Shown one piece after another: positions 20,501-27,724 of a stretch of 64,000 bases of DNA. The notes beneath the pieces were generated by a model, which saw only the letters and a program-made list of their open reading frames with translations, was not told the DNA's origin and did no database searches. Numbering within the stretch: position 1 is the first letter of the stretch; each line of letters starts with the position of its first letter. This DNA is from CAMCXT01 sp040403315 (GTDB lineage Bacteria; Bacteroidota; Bacteroidia; M30B66). The DNA is taken from contig JBBAKX010000001.1 of assembly GCA_040403315.1 (NCBI GenBank), forward strand, positions 62,001 to 126,000. The letters are read 5' to 3'. The position numbers and the translations under genes were made by a program.

Positions 20501-21541
20501 GTGATCGGAAACATGAAACGTTGGTATGCTCCGCTAATCAATTCTGGTTCTGCAACAGGTTTGTTCCCCGTAGGGAATTCGCTTTTCGAACAATTTGTTC
20601 AGATCGAATACAGCACTGCTCCATCGCAAGGTGGCGCTTTAACGGTTTCGTTCATGGAGGAAGACATGGCCAATTTTGGTGTGCCGAATGTGAACTACCA
20701 GATTCCATCAACTGGAACTTGCTCTGCATTTAGTGTGAGTCGCTTGTCGGAACAAGGCTATTGGCAGATTTCAGAAAGCAATGGACTTACCGGCGGTCTT
20801 TACGACATAACTTTTGATGCAGAAGGATTCAACATCGTGAATGATCCTTGTGCCATTACTGCTTTGAAAAGAACAGGGAGCGGCACATGGTTAGAAAGTG
20901 GAGCCCATGTTCAAACCCAAGGAATTGCAACAAGACCATTGGTGAAGAGACAAGGAGCAAGTGGTTGGAGCAATTGGGGCTTTGGCGCTGGAGGAACCAA
21001 CCCATTGCCGATAGAATTACTCAGCTTCGATGCAGAGGCAGTTAATTCGGAAGTTCAGTTAAGTTGGACAACCGCATCAGAAACCAACAACAACAAATTT
21101 ATTGTCGAAAGAAGTCACGATGCGATAAACTTTGAATTTGTAACTGAACAACAAGGTGCTGGAAATTCGAACACGATTCTGAATTACAAAGCAGACGACA
21201 AGAACCCTTTCGAAGGCATCGGATACTACCGATTAAAGCAAGTTGATTTTGATGGTCAATATACTTACAGCGATTTAAAGTCTGTAAATGTTGTGAAGCA
21301 AAACAAATTCGATTTCTCATACTTGAATATGAAAGACGGGGTTGTTCGATTTGGATTAACGAACATTTCGAATTCATTGGATATTGCGATTATCGATTTA
21401 TCGGGAAGAGTTGTTCGGAGTTTACAGCTTGAAAATCCAACCCAGGATTTAGAAATCGATTTAAGGAATTACGAAAAAGGACTTTATCTCTTGTCGGTAT
21501 CAAACGGAACTGAAAGTATCTATTCGAAGTTGGTTCGGTAG
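14543..21541 (+). CDS. Giant secreted protein with FN3-like domains, beta-rich repeats and a T9SS type A domain
   Basis: 2332 residues, the largest gene here. After a signal peptide (about 1-22), residues 50-240 resemble the surface domain opening GDIAFTAFQTSVPRGFEF. Several fibronectin type III-like units follow, including the pattern ENSAAVSGSVVNDGGSSVVERGMVW. The middle (about 1150-2000) is Asn/Gly/Ser-rich with recurring N-L-x-I and G-x-I strands, suggesting a long beta-solenoid. From residue ~2154, PLPIELLSFDAEAVNSEVQL...YYRLKQVDFDGQYTYSDL is the usual module before a type A sorting domain, which ends at FSKLVR-like YSKLVR. No enzyme motif was found, so adhesin or surface-fibre protein is a guess. 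Confidence 0.85.
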   Translation: MLKIFRLLAIAFLLFITTGTLCSNANDRGGIINAHLNRKEQKLPLAINAYSLTPGNGDIAFTAFQTSVPRGFEFITLRRIDLRNVVLTDNGITSSNTMLTGEGSYVFPNVLALSDVPSGTIVRVDEAVGTSDLDPSDGVMHIYGNGSQIAGIPNFSLSQLGDQVIAYIGAPSSPTFIAGITGADIAANWNSGGTNAITSKAPGTISDLYFSPADNAFYNGTVLGSTSTIRSSLLNTGLWNLSATSQVARFNRKNIQFLEPVYSGGAISVFNVNPTGFSINISTLTFLNESQENTRYAVVIRQAASPSAPADRYTCYPGNLNLLTVNFTTAPNVKQSASDICTGVDGNGKIVYLGYDKPSQLIVQGLSPNVSYVVSVYALNGNGWSSNYSSSPAQLTQTTPIGLPLLTTQAPVSITENSAAVSGSVVNDGGSSVVERGMVWDIIPDPDFSGIGSSYEGTGIGSFSTLMFGLDPQTNYYARSYAVNANGFAYGNNQSFYTLSNRPTTQASAFNAYPQSASQINLAWETAVFPSTGASVKGYVLIRSLSPQVPALLNGQGAAPVAATGTIVSSTVGEGAVTFTNTGLLASTAYTYLLVPFCWDGVHPETYNYLTTNAGLATATTFPPPCSAPTIQSSNVVINSISSNSLNLSWTAGNGNRSLVIVRTNSEVTSLPNNGDIYTANSAFGSGQMLNSNEFVVFNGTGNSVVLSNLMASTTYHVAVFSYNISGNCYLEALPAINQATTNSAGLIETFEPGVKTTYPLANTQCNLGVWNFTDALIGTTAGSDRFNGTRSARLINNGSIAMQFDKTNGIDSVRILHSTYGSDATSTWILEASNNGGASFDAFASQVFTSNNTSTLAAAVVQVHLTGNIRIRIRKLSGGGSRMNIDDIAFSDYISTNTLATGIFTPTSICQTNGVNAPISVPFSSTGTFEANNIFTAQLSDSQGNFNNPTNIGNLSSASSGVVSAFIPGNTPEGNDYKIRVVSNRLEVIGVPNVGSLSILKSASDVSSFFPSSIAGSSMSLGWINPFACFDEIMIVARQSNEVSASPSGNGTNYTSNINFGNAGAGVNLPAGEFCVYKSTSGNTSTINSLSAGSQYYFKIFVRKALQWSEGVMISVLPINPQFGDFRTQNSGNYSTPAIWQTYNGVSWVTSSIFPNQFGSVSGTANVTIRTGHTVILDASRATNPIRNLTVETGSKIWTQDSTFNNNRYLTIYGNILCNGSIGRGANQYDNISFNIEGNPTTIYGSGSFNASRIRKNYTQQANSRLILAMSAGLKYSPAAGFANGTCLYNNAGGNNRFDFTLNENCTLNLYSSNVSSANISIDGADGEGAGEMYGNYTINGTLTVQGTIFNFTNNSVRNILFQIGNGGTVSCYNICTGNSASANVSVQNGSAAGGSTFRILPGGKLNLTGGKKSFLPNYNKPFALRNNTSALHSFVDGLGTTNNVFNFQLGSIVEYSCRSGVVNLQGASLIYPNLILSGAATKTINSSIQINENLEMVFPSVLKPNGNTIQIAGSWRNYNRLGFQEDGLSTVHFNGASFQSINCPGGETFDNLTISNSNIEGLVLNTDIGVAKVLNLSSNGKLNFGYLPRVVSLLNMQSGGPALIGGPASGIDLSATAHRLNIGIESHSFTGSLTCGPNSEVNYNRNGAISGTTGNQQMVGSTTYAQLILGGSGNKTLNEGFSLIGNLIIDGSSTQFSAPVPNQTLQFGANIRLEAGASMNSNCYDNLNLVSSSPNSNQSFKGNGNSFRCYNFTSEKTGNGGFTLMQATSLLVKNDLKIKQADSGLFSDGGNLLQVGDDVIITGEAERFNFTGSLAMLGNSDVLNTIGDENQLACKAAINHLSIERSLVGGETRLLPDGGGSSINIKGNISILNGNPAAPGKLNANANRLVVGGTWSNYNESAFIEAGSEVCFCGTVSSQFIQTNSGEIFNRLTINTPNQVSMFSNVQAKEELNMQLGNIDMDVRLLTVGESTIIPGRVNHTSGRVIGNMKRWYAPLINSGSATGLFPVGNSLFEQFVQIEYSTAPSQGGALTVSFMEEDMANFGVPNVNYQIPSTGTCSAFSVSRLSEQGYWQISESNGLTGGLYDITFDAEGFNIVNDPCAITALKRTGSGTWLESGAHVQTQGIATRPLVKRQGASGWSNWGFGAGGTNPLPIELLSFDAEAVNSEVQLSWTTASETNNNKFIVERSHDAINFEFVTEQQGAGNSNTILNYKADDKNPFEGIGYYRLKQVDFDGQYTYSDLKSVNVVKQNKFDFSYLNMKDGVVRFGLTNISNSLDIAIIDLSGRVVRSLQLENPTQDLEIDLRNYEKGLYLLSVSNGTESIYSKLVR

Positions 21542-22163
21542 ATAATGAATTTCTATTTATCAGATCGCCTATATGATGCCTATAAATAGTTTTGTTGAGA
21601 TCTAAATGTATCGTTTAGATAAAGTGGTCTTATAAAATTTCTGTTTCATTTTTGTCTTCTGAGTTTTCAGCGCTAAGAAGTTTTCAGCTGATTGTTGAAA
21701 ACAGGCATTTAGGTATACTTACCTATGCCAAACAAGAAAATCGAAAACAATTCAGAAAACATTAAGTAAATGTTTAGATAACATTTTTAATATTTTATTT
21801 CCTCTTAATTAACATTATGCTCGATTAATGGGAATAAGCTTCGAGATTAATGAGCTATCGTATTTAAATAATTGAATTAAAATTAGAGGCATATCTAATA
21901 CATCCTCAAGTTTTCTTTTATTTTTTTTTGAGACTTTAATAAATCGATTGAAGTAATTAGCCATTATTCGTAATTTCAATAAAAACAACATTAAGACAGG
22001 CTTGACTCCAAGTGTATATTAAATCTTCGTAAACAATTGTGAATTTGAGTTAACAATGAGAAGGCTGATTCATAATGATTGAATAATTGTAAATATCGAC
22101 TGAGCAAACAATACCGAGCAATATTTGCACAGCTCAATAATGAGCAAACAACTAATTTATTTT
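21542..22163 (+). other. 622-bp non-coding gap with an operator-like dyad
   Basis: AT-rich, no gene of credible length on either strand. A dyad at 21704-21729 pairs GGCAT(tt)AGGTA with TACCTATGCC (10 bp with a 2-nt bulge, TACT loop). A weak -7-like AATATTTG lies near 22120, without a -33 partner. This gap probably holds the promoter of the strongly codon-biased gene pair downstream, but I cannot pin it down. No convincing terminator was seen for the giant gene. CTATTTAT / ATAAATAG around 21552-21588 is weak. Confidence 0.4.
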
Positions 22164-23849
22164 ATGAAAACACAAATTACCAAAATGGCTGCTTTGGCAA
22201 TTATTGCTTTAGCTGCTAACAATCAGGCTTCTGCTCAGCTCGCGTCTCAGCAGAACCTTGGAGAAGCGTGTGGATGCCCTCCAGTGGCATCAAGAACTTC
22301 AGTTTCTTTGTCAACTTTAGCTACTATTGGTGGAGCTACAGATGGCGATTTAACTGCTACTAACACGATCTTGACTTGCGACAAGACGTACATCCTTGAC
22401 AACAAAATTTATGTACCAGCTGGTAAGACTCTTACCATTCAGCCAGGTACTGTAATTAAAGGTGCTTCAACTGGAAATCCTGCTGCTGCAAATGCAATTT
22501 TGGTTAATCGTGATGGTAAAATCTTCGCTAGCGGTACTGAAAGCTGCCCTATCATTTTCACAGCACAAGCAGATCCACTCGATGGTACTTACGCTTTGAC
22601 TAACAAAGGTCAGTGGGGTGGTATTGTAATCCTTGGAAAAGCAAAAAATAACTTAACTACAGCTGCAAATTACAGCGCAACAGGAGTTGTTGGTTTCAAT
22701 GGAACAACAGGTTCAGGTGCTAATGGTGGCGATGGTATCGGTTTCATCGAAGGTTTTACTGCAGCAGATGCTCGTAACCTATACGGTATGCCAGTAGGCC
22801 AAGAGGACGATAACGATAACTCTGGTGTTCTTCGTTATGTATCTATTCGTCACGCAGGTGCAACAGTAGGTGCTAACAATGAGTTGAACGGTCTTACTTT
22901 AGGTTCAGTAGGTCGCGGTACAACAATCGAAAATATCGAAGTAATTTCGAATGACGATGATGGTATCGAGCCATTTGGTGGTACTGTGAACCTTAAGTAT
23001 TTAACATTGATGTTCAACAATGACGACAATTTTGACTACGACCAAGGATATTCTGGTAAAGTTCAGTTCATGCTTTCAGTTAAATTAGACGCTGCAACCT
23101 TTACAGGTGGAGATAGCGGTTTAGAAATTGATGGTGATGACAACAAAGCTAACCCAACTCTACTTTCACGTCCAACTATTTACAACTCTACTTTCATCGG
23201 TAACGGTTCAAACGTAAATGCTACAAATGGTACATCAGGTGGTCCATTTGCAATCAACGCGAAAGAAAAAGTTGAAGGTTCAATCTACAGTTCAATCTTC
23301 GCAAACTACCGCGCTGGTTTTAACTTGGTAAAATCAATGGGAACTAGAACAGGTACGGCTGAAGCTTACCACAACTGGAGAGGTCTTAACACTGCAGGTA
23401 CTGCTGTTACGCCTACTTTAATTGTTGAGTGTAATACATTCGTAGGTAACACTGCTGGTTTAACTGTAGGTGGTACTGCTGCTAACCTTGTTGCTGGTGA
23501 TGAAGCAAAATTCCTTGCTGATAACAACACAGTAGTAGCTACTCTTGCTGGTTTGGATTTCAACTTTGCTGCAACTGGAACTACAGTTTCTGATCAGTAC
23601 AATGCTGTTCCTAACCCACTAGTTGTTTCAACTTGTGTTCCTCCTGCTGATGGATTCTTCGTTTCTACAAACTACCGTGGCGCTTTCAAGCCAGGTCAAG
23701 CTTCTTGGATGTCTAACTGGTCTTACTCAGCTCTTTTAGATGCTGCGAACGGTCTAGTTCCTTGTGCTACTGACATCACTAAAGATGGTCAAACTAACAC
23801 TAACGACTTCCTTGACCTAGTTGGTCAATTCGGTACTTCTTGCGACTAA
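22164..23849 (+). CDS. Secreted beta-helix-type protein with a dockerin-like C-terminus
   Basis: 561 residues from the ATG at 22164, which gives the best signal peptide (1-25, ending ASAQ). Upstream in-frame ATGs at 22125 and 22140 only lengthen it. The body matches a Bacteroidota family recognised by KTLTIQPGTVIKGA, QWGGIVILGKA, DDNDNSGVLRYVSIRHAGA and DDGIEPFGGTVNLKYLT, read as a right-handed beta-helix. From memory, relatives sit near TonB receptors of the RGxGDRY type, as here. It has no T9SS sorting domain. It ends instead with DITKDGQTNTNDFLDLVGQFG, one dockerin/EF-hand-like calcium loop. Codons are strongly biased (GCT, GGT, ACT, AAC, TTC), pointing to high expression. The 23891 gene follows after 41 nt. 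Confidence 0.82.
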   Translation: MKTQITKMAALAIIALAANNQASAQLASQQNLGEACGCPPVASRTSVSLSTLATIGGATDGDLTATNTILTCDKTYILDNKIYVPAGKTLTIQPGTVIKGASTGNPAAANAILVNRDGKIFASGTESCPIIFTAQADPLDGTYALTNKGQWGGIVILGKAKNNLTTAANYSATGVVGFNGTTGSGANGGDGIGFIEGFTAADARNLYGMPVGQEDDNDNSGVLRYVSIRHAGATVGANNELNGLTLGSVGRGTTIENIEVISNDDDGIEPFGGTVNLKYLTLMFNNDDNFDYDQGYSGKVQFMLSVKLDAATFTGGDSGLEIDGDDNKANPTLLSRPTIYNSTFIGNGSNVNATNGTSGGPFAINAKEKVEGSIYSSIFANYRAGFNLVKSMGTRTGTAEAYHNWRGLNTAGTAVTPTLIVECNTFVGNTAGLTVGGTAANLVAGDEAKFLADNNTVVATLAGLDFNFAATGTTVSDQYNAVPNPLVVSTCVPPADGFFVSTNYRGAFKPGQASWMSNWSYSALLDAANGLVPCATDITKDGQTNTNDFLDLVGQFGTSCD

Positions 23850-23890
23850 TCTCACAAACCCAAAAATCTAAAACAAAAGAACTTTCAATC

Positions 23891-26800
23891 ATGAAAAAAT
23901 TTATGTTAGGCCTTGGCTTGCTTTTATCAGCTGGCTTGGTTAACGCTCAAAATGGTCTTGAGAGCATCATCGTAGAGAAATACTACGTATCGAATGCTGT
24001 TGATGCTGCTGGTTCAGTTGGAACACTTCCAACAGGATCTGTTACTTACCGTTTCTATGTTGACATGTTGCCAGGATACAAATTCCAGGCTGCTTATGGT
24101 GCTCCAGCTGGAAACGACGTTCTTACATTCTCTACAACTACTTCATTCTTCAACAACGAAGACCGTGGTGCTGTAACTCCATCTTACACTAAAACTCAAG
24201 CTCGCGGTAACTCTGTAATGCTTGATTCATGGTTGTCAGTTGGTGCTGGTTGCGCTGCTAACTATGGTATCTTGAAGTCAGAAGATGATGGTGTTGCTAA
24301 CGTAGTGAACAACTCTTCCCCAATCATGCTTCAGAACAATGATGCATCTGCAGGTATTCCATTGACTACTCAAGATGGTCTTATTGCTGGTACTCCACAA
24401 GCTGTAACAACAGTTGGTCAAACAGATGGTCAAGCAACTATTTTTGATGCAACAAGCCAAGCTGGAAGTACTTTCACACTAACTGACGGTGCATGGTCTG
24501 CATTGTCTGGTGCTACTGGTCCAACTGCTTCTAACCGTGTATTGATTGCACAGTTAACAACAGATGGCATCCTTACTTATGCTTTGAACATCCAGATCGG
24601 AACTCCTACAAGTGGTGTTCAGCGTTATGTTCACGATACTCCAAATGGAACTGAAGTTGATCTTCCTTCTTTGTCTGGAACTTTAGGTGCACCAAACACG
24701 CTTCCTACAGTATCTATCACTTCACCAACTAACGGTCAAGGTTTCATTACAGGCTCAACTATCAACATCGCAGCAACTGCTGCTGATGCTAACGGTACTG
24801 TTGCTTCTGTTGCTTTCTTCAACGATGGTGTTCTTATTTCAACAGACAACACTGCTCCTTACCAAGCTTCTTACACTGGTACAACTGGAACTGATGTTCT
24901 TACTGCTGTAGTTACTGATAACGAAGGTGCAACTGTTACTTCTGCTGGTGTTACAATCAACATCGCAAGCAACCCTCCACCGTCTGTTGCTATCACTGCT
25001 CCAACAGCAGGTGCTTCTTTCATCACTGGTGATGTTGTGAACATCGCAGTTACTGCTACTGATAACGGTTCTGTTACAGGTGTAGAATTTTTCGTAGATG
25101 GTAACTTGTTGTCAACTGACAACACTGCTCCATACACTGCAACTTACACTTCAACTTTGGGTGGCCACTCTTTGACTGCTCGTGCAACTGACAATGCTGG
25201 TCTTCAAGCTACTTCAGCTGCTGTATCAATCTCTGTAGTTAACAACATTCCTCCAACTGCTGCTTTAACTTCACCAGCTGCAGGTTCATTGTTTACTGCT
25301 CCTGCAGTAGTAGCTATCTCTGCTAACGCATCTGATGCTGACGGTACAGTAACACAGGTTGAATTCTTAGTTAACAACGTATCAATCGGAGTTGACAATA
25401 CTTCACCTTACTCTATCAACTGGACAAGTGTTATCGGAAATGCTAGCATCGTTGCTAGATCAACAGACAACCGTGGAGCAGTTACTGCTTCTGCAGCAGT
25501 TGTTCTTAGCATCGCTGACCCTAATGCACTTCCTTACAACATCGGTTCTTCAGTGAACGTTTGTAATGATACTGCTTTCTGCTTGCCATTAAACGTAGTT
25601 GATACAGTTGCAAACATCATCGGTTACGACGTTGTTTTGAATTTCGATCCTACTCGTGTAACTCCAACAGGTGTTGTAACTGTAGGTTCTGATCTTGTTA
25701 ACCCTTCATTAACTGAAGTAAGTAACAGTATCGACCAAGTTAACGGTGTTATGAACATCTCTGTATACTTTAACGGTTCTGCTCCTGCTGCAACTCGTTT
25801 TGCTGGTGCTGGCGAATTGTTCTGTGTTCAGTTCACTAAAAATGCTGCTTTCGCTCCAAACGATACTGCAAACTTTACTGTACCATTCCTTCAGGAATCA
25901 TTCTTTACAGGAGTTCAGTCTAAATTGGTTCAAACTGGTGACTATGTATCTTACCGTGACTCTTTGTACACTGGTACTTTGAAACTATGGTCAGACAACA
26001 GCCGTATTCCTTACAACGTTGCTAACCCTAACCAGTTCCTAATTACTAACGTACGTGGTACTGCTGCTGATTGCTCTAACCCATCTGTTACTGCAGTTCA
26101 GCCTGACCTTAATGGTGTTTTCACTTACAGTGCATTCAATGGCTTGAGCATCAACATCGACAAAGACATCCTTGGTACTACAGACGTTCAAGCTGTGATC
26201 AATGGTCAAGATGCCCTTTTGGCTCGTCGTGTTCTTATCAACGATATCACCCTTTCACCTTCTGTTTACCAGATCGTTGCAATGGATGTAAATCTTGATG
26301 GTACTGTTAGTGCTGGTGACGTTTCACAAATCAATCAGCGTGCTGTATTGTTCATTCCTGAATTCAAGCAAGCTTGGAACTACGACATCAACGGAGTATC
26401 AAACGGTTCTTTGTCAAAAGACTGGTTGTTCGTAGATTCAAGCTCAGTTTCAACTCCTGCTTACGTAATCTCTTCAACTTACCCTGCTGACAACGGTACT
26501 GGTTTCTCTAAATCAAGAGTTCCTTCAGTTGATTTCTGTTTGCCAATCAAAGTTACTTCTTTCGCAAACTGCCCTGATTACACGCCAGAAACTTACGTAG
26601 GTATCCTAGTAGGTGATGTTAACGGTAACGTAGCTACTGCTAACCCAAGTGCTGCTTTCAAATCAGCTACTGAAAAAGTTATCTTCGATCTTAACCGTGC
26701 AGTTTACTCAGCTGGTTCAGTTGAAGTTCCTGTTACTGTTATGTCTGTAGGTGGAGTTAACGCAGTTGACTTCTCTATGAACATCAACGAAAACAAACTT

Positions 26801-27295
26801 TCATTCGTAGGTATGACAGGTGTTGCATCTAACCTTGAGTCATTGAGTCACTTCAATGCTGATGATAGAAAAGTACGTTTCACTGCTAACGGTATCGAAA
26901 GCGTAAACACAGCTCGTCCAGTTGCATTTGTAAAATTCAACATGAACGGTGCAGTTGATGCTTCTGACTTAATGAATGCTTTCGGTTACATCAATGGTAA
27001 CCAAGCTGAAGTTGAAGTTATCGGTAACTTCGTAACTGGTATCAGCGCTAACGATTACAACGAAGTTGTTGCTGTGTTCCCTAACCCAGCTAGCAACATG
27101 GTTAACGTAATTGCTCCAGAAGCAACAACTATCTCTATGATGGATGCTGCTGGTCGCGTTATCTCTGCTCCAGTTTCAGTTTCTGCAGGTCAAACTCACA
27201 GCATTTCTACTTCAGAATTTGCTGCTGGTGTTTACTTCGTAAAAATCAGCAACAACAATTTCTCAGTAATGAAGAAAGTTGTTGTTAACAAGTAA
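23891..27295 (+). CDS. Modular T9SS surface protein: unnamed domain, Ig-like repeats, cohesin- and dockerin-like segments
   Basis: 1134 residues from the ATG at 23891; an earlier in-frame ATG at 23840 overlaps the previous gene. Signal peptide 1-20 (VNAQ). Residues 22-247 are a close copy of the 7993 domain (FFNNEDRGAVTPSYTKTQAR). Three tandem Ig-like units begin near 270, 361 and 453, each with V-A-I-T-x-P-T-x-G, VEFFVDG and STDNTAPY. A cohesin-like segment (about 554-690; LPLNVVD...GYDVVLNFDP) is followed by a dockerin-like calcium loop near 798 (DVNLDGTVSAGDVSQINQR), a second cohesin-like segment (about 930-1048) and a type A sorting domain (VFPNPASNMVNV...). Domain names are by eye. Codon bias is extreme and a perfect terminator follows, so it is probably one of the cell's abundant proteins. 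Confidence 0.85.
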   Translation: MKKFMLGLGLLLSAGLVNAQNGLESIIVEKYYVSNAVDAAGSVGTLPTGSVTYRFYVDMLPGYKFQAAYGAPAGNDVLTFSTTTSFFNNEDRGAVTPSYTKTQARGNSVMLDSWLSVGAGCAANYGILKSEDDGVANVVNNSSPIMLQNNDASAGIPLTTQDGLIAGTPQAVTTVGQTDGQATIFDATSQAGSTFTLTDGAWSALSGATGPTASNRVLIAQLTTDGILTYALNIQIGTPTSGVQRYVHDTPNGTEVDLPSLSGTLGAPNTLPTVSITSPTNGQGFITGSTINIAATAADANGTVASVAFFNDGVLISTDNTAPYQASYTGTTGTDVLTAVVTDNEGATVTSAGVTINIASNPPPSVAITAPTAGASFITGDVVNIAVTATDNGSVTGVEFFVDGNLLSTDNTAPYTATYTSTLGGHSLTARATDNAGLQATSAAVSISVVNNIPPTAALTSPAAGSLFTAPAVVAISANASDADGTVTQVEFLVNNVSIGVDNTSPYSINWTSVIGNASIVARSTDNRGAVTASAAVVLSIADPNALPYNIGSSVNVCNDTAFCLPLNVVDTVANIIGYDVVLNFDPTRVTPTGVVTVGSDLVNPSLTEVSNSIDQVNGVMNISVYFNGSAPAATRFAGAGELFCVQFTKNAAFAPNDTANFTVPFLQESFFTGVQSKLVQTGDYVSYRDSLYTGTLKLWSDNSRIPYNVANPNQFLITNVRGTAADCSNPSVTAVQPDLNGVFTYSAFNGLSINIDKDILGTTDVQAVINGQDALLARRVLINDITLSPSVYQIVAMDVNLDGTVSAGDVSQINQRAVLFIPEFKQAWNYDINGVSNGSLSKDWLFVDSSSVSTPAYVISSTYPADNGTGFSKSRVPSVDFCLPIKVTSFANCPDYTPETYVGILVGDVNGNVATANPSAAFKSATEKVIFDLNRAVYSAGSVEVPVTVMSVGGVNAVDFSMNINENKLSFVGMTGVASNLESLSHFNADDRKVRFTANGIESVNTARPVAFVKFNMNGAVDASDLMNAFGYINGNQAEVEVIGNFVTGISANDYNEVVAVFPNPASNMVNVIAPEATTISMMDAAGRVISAPVSVSAGQTHSISTSEFAAGVYFVKISNNNFSVMKKVVVNK

Positions 27296-27320
27296 GAGTA
27301 ACCCTCTCACTAAATAACAA

Positions 27321-27353
27321 AAAAAGCCCCGACTTCGCAGTCGGGGCTTTTTT
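27321..27353 (+). terminator. Strong intrinsic terminator after the 22164-27295 gene pair
   Basis: A perfect 14-bp stem (AAAAAGCCCCGACT / AGTCGGGGCTTTTT) around a TCGC loop, ending in a T run and starting with an A run, so it could work in both directions. It is one of the strongest hairpins in the window, as expected after a highly expressed unit. Confidence 0.93.
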
Positions 27354-27724
27354 GTTTTGTAAAAATCGGAACCTAAAAATTCAAACGTTATTAAAATTCA
27401 ATTGCTCATAAAATTTGATTTTGGCCTTTATTGTAATTAATCGATGCATTTAATTTGAATCAAATAAATTAGTCGACTTGCAACAAGAAAAGTTGAATTC
27501 AAATGAATTATCATTAACGTATTCATAATACAGTCTGCACAAATAAAAGACAATGAAGAAATACATTTGTGCGAGAAAATTTGATCTTTCCATAATGGAA
27601 GAGAATAAATAGAAGTAGTTTATTCATCCTGGTTAATCAACGAAATTAATTCTCCAATCATGGTTGCCTTAAATAAAATTTGTTTCAATATGGAATTTAA
27701 CAGACTTCAAACAATTGTTGAATA
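27354..27724 (+). other. Non-coding gap upstream of the type-B-CTD gene
   Basis: AT-rich, no gene seen. It holds a perfect -7 element TACATTTG at 27562-27569 (no clear -33 box), about 155 nt before the start codon at 27725, and a small palindrome ATTTGA-A-TCAAAT at 27453-27465. The -7 element makes a separate promoter for the next two genes plausible. Confidence 0.4.

Noticed and set aside
24701..25520. Regular repeats as a possible CRISPR array
   Set aside because: They are coding Ig-like repeats with a period of about 275 bp and diverged copies.
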